Shown here piece after piece: positions 35,501 to 50,500 of a stretch of 64,000 nucleotides of DNA. Source of the stretch: Sepioteuthis lessoniana (Eukaryota; Mollusca; Cephalopoda; Myopsida; Loliginidae); NCBI GenBank assembly GCA_963585895.1, contig CAUZXS010000173.1:70001-134000 (forward strand), in the 5' to 3' direction. Positions within the stretch are counted from its first letter, which is position 1. Every line of letters begins with the position of its first letter. The notes beneath the pieces are model-generated. The model did not search any database, had not been told where the DNA came from, and saw only the letters and a list, made by a program, of their open reading frames with translations. Made by a program: the position numbers and the translations under genes.

Positions 35501-38500
35501 ACAGCCCTTTTCAGGTCTAATTCTGAAAGTCTATTCCAACACCTCCAGAGACGAGACGATGCAGCGGTCCCGACTCCCAGCCTCTCAGTCTAACTGCCCT
35601 TTTTCAGGGCTAATTCAGAAAGTCAAACCTAGTACCTTCTGAGACAGCACGACGCACCACCTTCCTACAACAGCAGCTACCAGTCCTGGTGCACTCGAAG
35701 TTCATTTAAAGACATAGTAAACTTCGTTTTCAACAAGACTACACTACACAGGAAACTTGAAGAACACGGTTGTCCCTGTGGATTTTACAAAAGAATGAGA
35801 TGCCTAGGAAAAGAACAAACCCTAAAAATTGGCATCAAAAGGAACTTTGAAATAACATACCAAAGAATGGTATTTTATCAACAAAAGGTAAACTAACAGT
35901 AGGTGGTTGACGGCATTGCTTCGAGCAAGTCTATCGTCATATTTTTTATACCCTTCATTTTTTTATTGTCGTTACTTGAATGTATGTTACTTTTGTTAAC
36001 TTAAATTCAATGTTTTTTACAAGGATAGGGAATAACATGCAAAGCCGGATTTTTAAAGTTTATTTCTCTTGAAATAAATTACTTTGTGAGAACTACTTGT
36101 TTTTGGTTTTAAGAAATATAGACGCGTTTCTCCTTCATGTAACAAAAGTTAGCTTTCCCATCCTCCTTTTTAATCTCCCCCTTCGCCAAGCTTGACAGTT
36201 ACTTCTAGATTTCTAAGTCTAAGCAGAGATAAAGCCTAGCATATTTTTTTGAAAAGAGCACATTTCTCACATACATTACACGCACGTATTGTATGTTTCT
36301 GGAGCTACGTGTCACTCTTACATTCTGACTCCAGCTAGCGAGTTATCGGAAGTCTAGAGTACGTATGGTTAAGCCTTTTGTGATGGGCTCCAAACACACC
36401 CTTTATTTCGCGTGGGACAAAACCAAAGGGACAGACGTAGTTAGGAGTACAAATCACGTGACATCCCTGACCAATAGGTTCCCGAAACTAATTAGTATAC
36501 CGACGTCCACCACCTTTTGTTTCGGCAACAAGTGAATCATGATCCTATTTTCTAGAATTTTTTTCTATCACGACCATTTAAAAAATATAGGAGTGTAAAT
36601 ACCTCTAGACATAAAATAATACAAGACAGGTTGACATGCAGTTATTATTAATATTCAAAATTTTAAAAAATCTTAAAGAATTCATCTGGTTAGTTTTGGA
36701 TCATACCATATGTTTGATAAGTTGTTGGATATCATATGGCGCTACTTCTTTCCCTCGATTCCTTTAATTTATCCTTGATACACATCTCATGATGCTGAGA
36801 GTTTTGTAAGGAGACATCAAGTACCATTGGTAGGACTCGACCTAGAATTGAACCCTGGATCCTGGGCCATTTGCGAAAATCTGGTTATACTGACTGATAA
36901 TTATATCGTTTCTTTTTTTCATGTCAAGTTCGTCTTTGTTAAGTTTCAAGAAGTGCACCAAATTCAACAAAGTTAGATTTAATTCGTCAATTAAAGACAA
37001 AATCATTAATATATTTGAATATAAAGTCATGCAATTTTCTTTTATGATGCCGTATGCTTGAAGATAAATAGATATCTCTACTTGTAATTTGAGTAATTCC
37101 TTCTTAACAGTAAGATAAAAAGATTTCAAACCAACGCTATAGCCACTTAGAAAATTTCCACAATGTTTCTCTCCTTAACCTTGGGTGGCAACAAGAAATA
37201 AATTCGCCTGTTTATTTATTTACCCTGAAAGAAAGTAATTTTAATGTCTAGAGAGTTGCTGGTCCATCCATTTGCAGCAATTATAGTTAAGACCAGGCCT
37301 TACCTAAAGCAAGAATAAAAATCAGTTCTAACAGATCCAGCATTCTTCTCTTGAAATACCTTGGCAACAAGCCTTACATTAACAATTAACTTTGGATAAC
37401 TTTTTTCTGTAAAAATCTATCATTGTTATAATCCTGCCTTCGCCACCACCAGGTAATGCAACTGTGAATGTTATCAAGCCAACTGCAAGGTTCCTTTTAC
37501 TTGGCATGAGATAAATCTGAAGAGGCTGCAAATAAGAAAAAGGTTTCCAGTGGTCCCTTCAAGACAATCCGTTTTTTTGATAGGCTTCCAGGAATCTACA
37601 GCATTTGGAAAATCTAAACCAGGGGCTACTCGGTTCGTTTTGTTCTGTGCCCCACCTTGATAACTAAAAAAAAAAAAAAAATTTAGCCCCCGCTAAATAC
37701 AGTTGTAAAAACTTTTAAAATTTCTCAATCAGTATTTCAAGCACTATTGATTTGATTTACTATAAATAGTTAAAGTGAATTTATTTGTTTTTGTTAGCAG
37801 GGGGAAGCATAAGGTAGAAGAAAGAAAGAAAAACTTTCCAATTTAGTAAGTTAATTAGATCGATGCCTGATATGATCTAACTTAAGTTAATTGGAAAAAG
37901 TTGAATTTGTATAGAGAGTAATCTTTTTTGGTGGGAGGAACCAAAAAGTAAACCAACTCATAAAACCAGACACCCTGGTCCGGCGAGAGCAGTGTACTGG
38001 ATAGGAAGATAAAAGCTGTACAAATGAATCATTATGAACAATCCATACGTTAGGAAAGTGCCAATGTCCTCGTTGATCACTAAAATAAAAAGTGCTTCAC
38101 ATTTAACTGATTGTTTGTAGCAACCAACCAGATGCACGGTTAAAGGGTCTATCACCTTGAAAATGAATTAATAGCCAATTTTTTTCTTTCCACTTTTGTA
38201 TAAACTGAAGGGTATACCAGAGACTGATCATCTCTGATAGGGTCTACTTGGTGAGGAGAGTATGATGTTGAAAGACCTGAAACTCCCCAATGACTCAAGC
38301 AAAACACATCTCTTATGACACTCTCTGGTACCCAAATGTAGTAAGGCGTATATTTAAAGTATATATATATTCAATTACTTTAATGTATAATGTAGTAAAA
38401 AATACATTTTATTAACTTATTGGCCATTAACCAAATTTTGCCCAAAGATAAATTTTGTGTTGAAAAGGTACAATATATTACGCATATCAGAAATTTACTT

Positions 38501-41500
38501 AAAAGTATTTGACCTGTTAAGGAGAGCTCCCTCACACACACACACCATATTGCGTGTCCTGGGCATGACACTGCATCAGATGGTGAGGCTCCAGTTATGA
38601 AGGTTTGGGGAGTGTGGAAGACTCTTTGATTGTGATTACTCCCAAGTCCATTTTGACCCAAAGGGGTCCTATCTCTTGGTCATATAGATCTGTTTAAAGA
38701 TTATTCATATTCACTAGGATTGTGTGCAAAAAGAACAAAAAACCACTTAAACAACTACACAAAAATATATAAATGTGAATGTATAATAAATATGACTCCT
38801 TAACCTTTAACCACAAAATAACCCTAGATGTGTTGATATGCCATAAAAATCATTCAATCAAGGAGAAAATATTAAACTAATGACAAATAATTTTAACATA
38901 TAAATTTTTATATTTAATATGATGGACTATGATAAAATCCTTTTAAATTTACCAAGTCTTTTAACGCACTTAATTCTCAGCTTCAGAAAAAATACCTCTA
39001 AATTTAAATTGCCCCACCCACTGAACTAACAATTGAAATTACCAAGTTAGAGGGTAGTGGAATGCATACAGGATAATTGGTCTTAACAAAAAGCTCTTCC
39101 TCTATCTTAGAATATATTCATATACTTACTCTAATGAATTTACAAGCTTTATTAATGACATATTGATTAAAAGAGAACTATTTGAAACTTGTCATTTTGT
39201 TTGTTTTTGGCAAATTTCCTTTTTACTAATATTTTACTGATAATTTGACACTTCAATGAATTTGTGTAGTTCAATTCCATCATTCTTGATTTTAAAAGAG
39301 ATGCAGTCAAACATACTCATTTTTATTATTTTGCTTCTCATCCAATACCTATACCAGTCTCATTCCACTCAAGATATCTCTCATTATATTGGTTAGCTTT
39401 GAAGTAGGTGAGATATTTAGTTGATTCTGCATTCTTCAAGGACTAATATTAGCCTGGGTATATGAGATAGATTAACACTGAACCCAACAAAAAGAATGTC
39501 AAGATGAATGCATGGACAAATATAAGAAGTATAAAAAGAAAGCTACATGAATGTGTCCCAACAGATAAAGTAAAGTTAGTAACCTTAGTCGAGGGTGACT
39601 GGAAGGCTCCTTTTTCAATAGCTTCTACACTGATGTGTAGGAGAGGGTGCCACTTCTTTCCCTGGATTGCACCACTTTACCCTTGATCCCTACCTTATAT
39701 TGCTGAGTGTTAAGCAAGGAGGCAACAAGTACCATTTTTTAAGTTTTTGGTATGACTTTACCTGGAATTGAACCCCAGTCTCCTGGACCATTGGTGAACA
39801 CTCTAACCATCATGCCAACACATATTCCGTGAATAAGTAGTATATCATAGGAGAACAAAAAAAAAAAAGGGAAAAACACTTACTTGATGAGTATAGATAA
39901 GATCACCATGTGGCTCCACTGTTCCCTGGCAGGGTAAGAAATAATATCTCATCTGAATAGGAGTCAAGAATAAACTTATGAGACAGTCATGTAGCTCCCC
40001 TACAACCTCCTAACAGATATGGGAGGAGTCTCCATGGCACAGTGGCTAATGTGGTTGACTGCGACATTGTCATGAGTTCAAATTCTAATCACTCAGTTGC
40101 ATTCACTTTGTAACAAATAACATTGGGTAATGTATGAACCCTCCTTATCCCCCCATCACTATTGGTTACATATTACCACAACTGTCCCCCTTCAAGCATT
40201 AAATAACCCATAAAGGTTATCATATCAATGAAATCAAATTAACCTAATGAACTTGTGAATTATCTAAGAGAGATAATTAATTCTTGTATTTTTATACTGA
40301 TATGTTTGAATGAGTACTGATCTAATTTTATAATTTAAAAGCTCTTGTAAATTTTCACAGTGACTTTCTCTCAATGTAGAATCTTCTAACTAATGGAGAT
40401 TATCAGTGACTGTCTTATTAGTATGACAAATTATGGTATCACTGAAAGGCTATTTATACTGCTTTTTTTATTTCATAGAAAGCAAACAAATCATAAGACT
40501 CAATACAATTTCTGTTAGACAACTGGATATTATAGATTTATAAAACTCATCTCAAACAAATAAAATGTAATACTTTAACTGATGAAATATTTTTTCAGAT
40601 CAAATAGAAGAAGAAATCATGGAATCTTCAACAAAAAGAAAATGATTATAACTCAAAGGATGTAATGAATAGTTGAACTATTTGATAAATGTTTTTATTA
40701 ATACAAAATTGTATTATCCATCTATCTGATTCCAAATGTCTTGATTGTGAATTCAGAGAGCATCTTTCAAAAATGGAGCTTTGTCATAGACCATTTTAAA
40801 ATTCATAGATTGAAATCTGGACTGTTTGTTTGTCATGGCATTGGGTTGATATGTTCTTCTGAAAAAAATCTTAAACCATTTTTGCATTGTGGCAAGATTC
40901 ATTATCATCCTCAAAAAGAACTTCTTCATCCCCAAAGCCATTTTCAATTTACAAAATAAGTGTTTGCCTAACTTAAGGCTAAAGCATTTAGTCTGTGCTA
41001 ATATTTATCCATATCTGTAAGGAGAACACAAGGATTCATGCCTTTCTAAAGAGCATTAGTGTGAAAGTAAATGAAAACTACCCCTATTAGGATTTGAACT
41101 TTGGTAGAAGTCAAAAGTAACATGGCTGCCTCCTTGAAAAGCTAGCCAACTAAGTTCACCTCTTTTATGGGAGAGTGCATATGCAGCGGTCCACTTTACT
41201 AGGATGGACCTGTCCAACACATTTACATTAGAGGTGTCTATTCACCTACATACTCTTGGCAAATAGGCAGTTCAGTTACCTGCTGGTTGCAAGCTGACCA
41301 ATATTCTACAACATTAAGTGCACATCCTCAATGAACCCTTGCAGATTGACTACATTAAGAAAGAGTCTTGATTTATCTCTATAAACTGGTTAAAAGTACA
41401 CCAATGACAAGTGAATAGTATATTTTGTGCTTACAAGGCAACTGAGAGTGATATTAAAGGAACATCTATCTCTCTATCAAAACTATTGTACTAAGGATTT

Positions 41501-44500
41501 TGTGCTGTGATCGTCCTTACAATCACATTCAAAATTGGATAGTATTTAACCCATAGCAGGAGAGATGAGGTGGGGGGTCAAGTCTGAATTACACAAGAAT
41601 GCTGCGTGCAATCCTCAACAAGTCCTGGCGGCAACACCCAACAAGACACCAACTGTACGGCCACCTGCCCCCTATCACGAAAACTATTCAAGTTAGGCGA
41701 ACCAGACATGCAGGACATTGCTGGAGAAGCAGAGATGAACTCATAAGAGATGTACTCTTATGGATCCCCACACACGGCCGCGCAAAAGCAGGACGACCAG
41801 CACGAACGTACATTCAGCAGCTATGTGAGGATACAGGTTGTTGTCCTGAAGACCTACCTAGGGCGATGAACGATAGGGAGGAGTGGCGAAAGAGGGTCAG
41901 GGATATCCGTGCTGCCAGCACGATATGATGATGATGATGATGATGATGATAAGTCTGAAAGTGAATGTAATAGTATCACTGGATTTTGAACTTGCTTACA
42001 TTGAGGAAGAGGTCCAGCTTTCGAGCCATAATGCCATGGGGACTCTCCATTTAGATTCTCTGGTGGAGTCTTGGCTGATTGCTTTTAACTATTACTAATG
42101 TTCTTGGGAAAAGCATGAATCCTTAACTTGTTACCCTAGCTATGGTTAAATAGTAGGGAAAACTGACTTCTTAAGCCTTAGGATGGCAAGCAGTTCAGAA
42201 TGAAAACACTGTGTTTACACTTATTTTACTGTGTTTTGGGTCACATCATGCTCATGGTGGAGGGGCAGAGTGAATACAATTTTATTCTTTTTATAATAGA
42301 TTTTCCAAGCTACACTATATTTGTGACATGGTTAACCTGACGAAGAAACTTATTCTTAGAATATCCTTTAAGTTTATGGCAAAAACAGTTGTCAGAGAAA
42401 AAATAATGATTAGCTTTGGTTCAGCCCTCCTTTATCTTAGACAAATTCTAAGAAAGGAAATTCTTCAAGTATCTAGAAGAATTCTGTAACTCTTGTACAT
42501 TTTGGCAAAAATTCTTGCAAATCTCATTTTTAGTTGTATGAATGTATTTGGGAAGTAATTTTAAAGCAATTTTTGTTTAAAATTACCTAAAAAAATTCAT
42601 ATTGGATTGGTGAAAAACTGATAGGTTCATTGAAAATTTGCAAAATTAACAATTTTGAGTGAGAAAAAGAAGAGTCAGTTATGCAATAGTTGTCCAAAGG
42701 ATAAAGAATCCAATTGTATAATCATCCATTTGGCTATAAGATTTAATGAAAGAGCTTCTAAGTATTTAAAATGATTGGAGAAATTGTGCCTGAAAAAGTC
42801 AAAGATGATGTAGCTAAGCCAGATTTATTGCAAGAGACAACAAATATCTCTAATGATTATCTTAGTTGTTTCAAAGAAGCAGTTCATTCAGAAGTTTTCT
42901 TGGATTCTTTTTACCAATGGATGAAGATAGGAAAGTTGCATATTTACAATGTGAGAAATTTATCTGTGATTCCCACCTAAATTTTTTAATAGAAATTTGT
43001 GTGTAGTGAGAGAAGAAACTTACTTCCTGGATCAAAGTGTGTAAGACAATGCCTTGCTTATCAAGCAGTAAAAAATATGTTCACTTCTGGAGGCAGAAGT
43101 TATAGTCTGCCGATCTTGTCTCTCACAAGAAGAAATCTACCTTGCATGTAAATTTCTTTAAGCAGGAACTTGCATAAAAGAGCATGCCAGCAACAGGAGT
43201 GGGGTGGTTGTTGTTCTTTGTGGACTGCTTTTTAGACTGACTGAACGAGTTGACCAGAGGTATACTGAGGAAGGGCTGCTAGTCATATGTGTTTTTGTTT
43301 TTAGTCAACTGAGGCTACCTAATTGTCTGAGGACTGTACTACTGCTTTTGCTTGGACTAGTTCAACAACTTTGTGGAAACTAAATAAAACTTTTGAGAGT
43401 ATATGATGAAGCTTTAGTTTGATAATTTGTATTCATATGGGTTATTTTCTTTGTGATGGTAAGAGTTTGAAAAGTGTATTATTGATAAGATAATGTAATA
43501 GAAATTATGACTAGTGAAAACGACCATGTATCTGTTTGGCCTGTGTGGAATTATCAGGAATTGAACCTGAGACCTTCTCATAACAAATTGTTGGTTGGTT
43601 TCATTTAAATAACACTGTTTCAGCCAATCAGAAGCAGGCTTGGGGTTGTAGCAGGCAATACTTAAGACACATACACAAATTTGGTCAGGGGACACGAAGT
43701 CATTTGCCTGGGGAGGTGTTAACAGTCGAGTGTTTGACAGCTGAGATAGAAAGACCCTTGTTTTTGAATCACAGATAAGAAACCTATTCTTGATTGGAGG
43801 TTCTCTAAAGAAGATTAAAGTTCATAGTGAGCATCTGCAATTCGAAGTGGAAAAATAATAAAGAATTTAATCCCTTTATACAAAATTTAATGGTTTTGTT
43901 AGGGTAACCTGCAAGCAATACAAACATAAAATTCTTTAGGTCCCCTGTCCATTTATTGTGTGGTGAAGTGTTGAGTATACCTGGATTTGGCCTGTCAGGA
44001 AGAAAGGTAATGGTGATCAGTTCATTCTGTGTTGTTAACTCCTTGGCGGCAGTAGGTTAAAGAGAGAATTCCCTTTTTTTCTCGCTAAAGTTCTAGCTTT
44101 TTGTATCCTTCTGCTGGTGGATTGGATTGAATTGGTTCAGTTTAACCAATTTACTTCTATGAGGGAATTCATCCGCCAGTGGAAAATATACTTAATCACT
44201 ACCACAGTTCTATATCAGCATCTTTTAAATTTACCAAATTAAAATTTTTTTGATTAATGGTTCAATATGTATTATCACCTGTTCCTATAGTCAAGTGGTC
44301 CCACTGAGAGGAGAGAAATAGTAATATAGGTCAATGCCACATGGCCTAAGTAACAAATCCAGGTCAGAATAAAAGCCAACAGATGGTTGCACTCTGTGAC
44401 TAGGTGAAAGAGATAGTGGTCCTAAGGAATCACCTGACAGGGGAAGGAGGAAGATAGAAGTGAAACGATAGGCCAGAACCCTAAAATGGAAGTGGTACCT

Positions 44501-47500
44501 TTGTTCCGTCAATGGAAATAGGGTAAAAGAAAATCAGTTTTTGGAACAGAGGTCATCGTATCTCGCGCCAAACTCCGGGTGAAGAAAGCAGAAAGAATCT
44601 TGGACAAGAAGGACCTTATGCCTTCAAGCCAGAGCTAATATAAAATAATCCGCCAGCCCGTAAAACAAGAAAATACTCTCTGAAGGAACCCGTCGAAAAG
44701 ATGAGTAAACATTAAGATTGTTTCTCCCTACACCCAATTATATACTCTCTCTCTCTCTCTCTCAATGTAAGGAAGACTAAAGAAAAGAAAAAAAAGGAAG
44801 AAAGACATTTATCGTCATGTGTTATCCGCTGATAATATAGCCGACACGTTGAATATGTGTACCCACGTGTGTATTAAAAAGATTGTTATATTTTAATGTT
44901 CCCACGTGTTGAAGTTGCTCATCTGTGTCATTTGCTATCAAATTGTCTGTTTCATGTTCTTTTTCAGCTTCTTTCGCCTCTTGTTATACTTGCCTAAGTT
45001 GTCCTATATTTTCCTTTAAAAATATTATATGGGAAATTGGAGTTGTCGACTACTATAATTAATATTATTACATCTAAACCTAGAGGTCCATATCTTCCAT
45101 TGTCCCGTGGCCCAGCGGGACATTGGCCCAGCGGTTAGAGTGTTCGCCAATGGCCCGGGAGACCTGGGTTCAATCCCAGGTCGAGTCATACCAAAGACTT
45201 TAAAAATGGAACTTGATACCACCTTGCTTAACACTCAGCATTATAAGGTACGGTTCAAGGGTAAAGTGGAGCAATCCAGGGAATGGAGTAGCGCCCTCCC
45301 CTACACCTTGGTGTAGTAGCTATCGAAAAGGGAGCCTTCGGGTCACCCTCGTCTATGGTCGCTAACTTTACTTACTATAATAGAGCCACTGGACTTACAA
45401 TTATAGAAACTAGTCTATAGAGTGACTTAAGAAAACTTGGTTTTACTGAAAATTCAAAAGAAAGTCTAATTCTGTTAGGGGATTTGCTAAGATAACCTTT
45501 GAAAATTCTCCTGGCAGAAGGTCTCAGGAGTACTTTATAATTTTTTTTAGGGATATTTAGAATTATCGCACAACCAAGGAAAGTAGCAAAGGTAAAGATA
45601 ACAAGCAATAACTATAATTGACTATTGAGGCAACTTTTTATGTTGCCAGTATAATAAAGTGTCTGGATGACCTGAGTTAAATTGTATAACGAAATAAATC
45701 TCATGGAAGCATGATACTCTTCTAAAAATAACTGGGTCAGCAGGCTTAGAATATGTTCATAATATTCTCTGTGGAGGATTAAGACTCACCTCTCAAAAAG
45801 CTTTTCTGTATATGACATTAAACTGTATCATATGGTGAGGCCTCAATTTTGGAAATGTGTAGGAGTTTGGGTACCCCTTCATTGACATTACTCTTATGTC
45901 CACTCTGACTCAGAGTAGTAGCACCTGTTAGTCTCATTTATGGGTTAAATAGATGTATTTAAAAATTACTCCTATTCGATCAGAATACTTGATGCTATAT
46001 AAGTACAAGTTATTTTTATTTAGAATACTTACTTGAAGCTGCAATTGTTTACTAAAGATTAAACTATATAATCGCTTGCAAATTAATGGTATTAGATTTG
46101 AATACTTGAAACCATCTGTGTGCTAAAACTAAATTAGCGTTACAAAGCAACAATAAGAACCATTTAATTCTGCAAATGAATGAATAGCATTGAATTGAAT
46201 TATTAGTGTTAAATAGCAGTATCTGAAACCATTTGTGTGCAAATATTATTATTACTGAGTGCAAACAAATGATTAATATAAAACAGAATTATTAGAGTTA
46301 TCATTTCAATACTTGAAATTATTTAACTGAGTGTAAGCAATTGCACTACTGGTGTGTGAAATAATTGGCTCTATCTTATTTTAAAATAATAAATAAATCA
46401 TCTACAAATTATTTACTACAAAATCATTTATGTATAACCATTTAATGGTGGGCAAACAAATGACTGATTTTAAATTAAATCGTTTGTTATATAGCAATAC
46501 TTGAAAACTTTTCACTGTGTGCAAGCAAATGAGCTCTGGTTTGTTTAAAAATGTTATTCATAAACTATTGGTTTATGAATCATATTCAATATATATATAT
46601 ATATATATATAGGATTTGGCATTAAATAACTTACAAGGGTTGATATGCCAAAAAAACCAACCAACCAACCACACAACTCAATCTAAATTATTTGTATTTA
46701 ATAGGAATTATTGATATAATAAATGTTAAAAAAAAACCTTTTAGTGTTGCATATCCATTCTGAGTATGCATTATATACTGGTTTATTTAATATGGAGCCC
46801 TTTACTCTATAATCAGCCAACATCTATCTTTTGAATTCACTTCATCCTTCAGTCATCAAGTCTGTTACCTCATGTCTCTTACATGGAGCCATCTTTGTTC
46901 TTGTTTATTATCTTCTGTGGTTCAAAGTTCTTCCCTGCGAGGATGATGAGAATTTGAAAAATAACCTAACATAATATGTACACATGAAAATGCAGACATA
47001 TTTTTATTAATCAACCACCTGACTAAACAGGGAGTTAGAGATAGGTGTTGAAATAGAGTATTTCAACTGCTGGGATTAAGTATTTTACAAACTAACTGAT
47101 TTTTAACTCAAGAACCCTTTTGTTGCCCAGTCAGCTGGGGCTGTAAAATACACTGACTGCTTCTCTGCAGAGGGATAAGCCCCCCGCCTGCGTGTGTCTT
47201 GGATATGACACTAAACAATCTGATGGTGAGGTTCCAATAAAGCTGGAGCTTTGGGGAATGTGGAGTACCCCTTCATTGCCATTACTCCCAGGTCCATTTT
47301 AGCTCGGAGTGGGAGCACTTGATAAGGGTCCTATCAATGGGTTAAATAGAACTAAACCGTGGTTTGAGTTTACTTTTTTTGCATTCAAACAGTGTATTTA
47401 TACTAAAGTGAATTGTTTAAAATAGAACTGTTTAAAGTGCATACCTATGCTAAACTAAATTGCTCGAAATAGAATTGTTTTGACATCGAAATTGTGTACT

Positions 47501-50500
47501 TAGGCTAAACTGAATTATTTGAAATAAAACTGTTTTGACATTAACTCTGTGTATTGCCCAGTCAGCTGGGGCTGTAGAATACACCGACTGCACCTCTGCA
47601 GTGGGGTAAGAGCTCCCCCCCAATGAGTGTCCTGGATATGATACTAAACAATCTGATGGCGAGGTTTCAGTAATGCTGGAGCTTTGGGGAATGTGGAGCA
47701 CTCCTTCATTGCCATCCTCCCAGGTCCACTCTGGCCTGGAATGGTAGCACCTGATAGGGCCCTATCTATGGGTTAAATAGAACTAACTGTATACTTATTC
47801 TATACTGACTAGTTTGAAACAGAACTGTTTGATTAAACTTAATAGCTTTATGCTAAACTGAATTGTTTGAAATGGAACTGTTTTTGACACTGAAACTGTA
47901 CTTAGACTAAACAGAATTGTTTAATATGGAACTGTTTTAACATTTAACTGTGTGTAAACAAAATCTGTACTTATACTAAACTGAATTAATTGAATTAGAA
48001 CTGTTTGAAATCTGTCTGTTTGCATAAAAATGAATTTGGTGTTATGCCATAAAACCCAACCAACCAACTGGAACCTTTTTGATCACCTGATTGAAACTAT
48101 CCCAAGAGAGCTGTGGGTTCAAATTGACTTGAAGTTTAATAGCTGTCAGTCATACTGATTAGCTGGCTGAGTTTTTTCCACATGTTCACTGAGGCAAGAC
48201 TTTATACTACATGTCAATAACAGATCTCACTCATCTATTATGCAGCATTAAGAAACAATCACACAAAAAATAGAAATTTAAAATAACATGCCATTAAAAT
48301 CAACCAGTTGATCTTTTAAAAATGTGGAGATAAAAGGTTATGAGTGGATGTGACAGTGATTAAAGATGTGTAAGATCAAGGAGAGATAATTTAATTTGGT
48401 AAAATCAAACTAATTTTTCCAGTAATATTCTGACACTATTTCCTCTTTTCAAGTCAGCCTTACCCATTTCTATTGATTTTGTTCCTAGAGGTAGATGTTT
48501 GGCCAGTGCATACTAGTTTTTGGATAACTTTGTTCTCTTAGCATGGAAATATTCCATTTCTAACTCTGTTGTCGTTGTTTTTTTAATGAATATATACTGG
48601 AAGATGCTTTAACTATGCTCTGCTACCAGTGTTAAAGATTAAGAGGGAAAACAAAACTTAATGCTATGAATATCAAAGTAGAAAATTTTATGAATCACTC
48701 AAAAAAATTATAAAGCACTTTCTTATAAACAGTAACAAACAATGCCAAGACTTGTTTCTCATGTCCTCTAATTTATAAAGACAGATTGAGCTCATTTCTC
48801 TTCTGCATGCTGTAGTCTGATTCTTTCAACCTCAATGTTCATTTTTTCATTCTCTCTCTTTGAAAGGTCCAGTCTATTTGCTCCAACCGAGTGTCCTTCT
48901 TGTTCTGGTTTGCTTCCAATAGTTGTTAACTGGAAACTGCTGTCACTTAAAAGACCTGATGTATACAATAATTGATGAATATTCATAGTCAACAGTAATA
49001 TGAGGACTGAATGCATGCATGCACATGACTCACTGCTTTGTGTGTTTTCATGGAAGTGGACATTTGTTTTGTATATTCTTTGTGTTTTAGGTAAGCAAAA
49101 GTCATCACAAAAACCTGTTAGAAAAGGCTGCATTAATGAAACTCTCAAAGGAACAAGATTTTAAAAAGCAAACTACTTTAAGTTACTCTATTGATAATTT
49201 AGTACAATTTTTGGTCATCCACAGTAGCTCTATAATAGGACACATTTGATTTGTGAAAGGCAATTTCAGGTCTCGTATTAATAGTTTTTTTTTAATCTCT
49301 GGTTTAGATATTTCATTAGTTTTGGGAATTGCTGAGAAGTACGGATAATGTCTATTGAAGTTTGTTCATTGTTCGACTCGCATTGTATAAACATTTTTGA
49401 AATATATTGGACTTCACATAATCTCTTACGAAGTTTCCAATCTATAACCTATTTCTCAATTTGTAAAGAATGTTCTTTGAACACCTTTCAACTTTTTATA
49501 ACCATGTAAAATTTCTAGTATTTTGATGTAATCAGTTAAATTCGTGCCCGGTCGGTTGGGGCTGTAGAATGCACCGACTGCTTCTCTGCAGAGGGGTAAG
49601 ACCCCTGGATATGACACTGAACAATCTGATGGTGCTTTGGGGAATGCGGAGTACCCCTTGATTGCCATCGCTCCCAGGTCCACTCTGGCCCGGAGTGGTA
49701 GCACCTGATAAGGGTCCTATCAATGGGTTAAATAAAACTAAACCGTGCTTCTTTCACAATACTGATTTTTGCATTTAAACTGTGTATTTATGCTAAACTG
49801 AATTGTTTAAAATACAACTGTTGTGACATTGGAACTGCGTACTAGTTCTGAACTGAATTGCTCAAAATAGAATTATTTTTGAAGTCTAAACTGTGTACTT
49901 ATGCTAAACTGAATTATCTGAAATAAAACTGCTTGACATTTAACTCTGTGTATTGCCCAGTCAGCTGGGGCTGTAGAATACACTGACTGCACCTCTGGAG
50001 AGGAGTAAGACCCCCCCCCCAACGAGTGTCTTGGATATGACACTATACAATCTGATGGTGTGGTTCCAGCAGTGCTGGAGCTTTGGGGAATGCGGAGTAC
50101 CCATTCATTGCCATCGCTCCCAGGTCTACTCTGGCCTGGAGTGGTAGCACTTGATAGGGCCTTATCTATAGGTTAAATAGAACTAACAGCATACTTATGC
50201 TAAACTGAATTGTTTGAGTAAACTGAATAGCTCGAAATAGAAATGTTTTTGACAATTAAACTGTACTTACATTTAAACTGCATGCTTATGCTTAACTGAA
50301 TTATTTGAAATAAAACTGTTTTTTGACATTAAAACTGTATTTAGACTTAACTGAATTGTTATACTTATGCTAAACTGCATTGTTTTAAATAGAGTAGATT
50401 ATTTACATAAAAATGGATTTGGCGTTAAATAAACTACAAAGGTTGATATGCCATAAAACCCAACAAACTAAACCAATCCGTTAAATTCATTAGCTGTTTA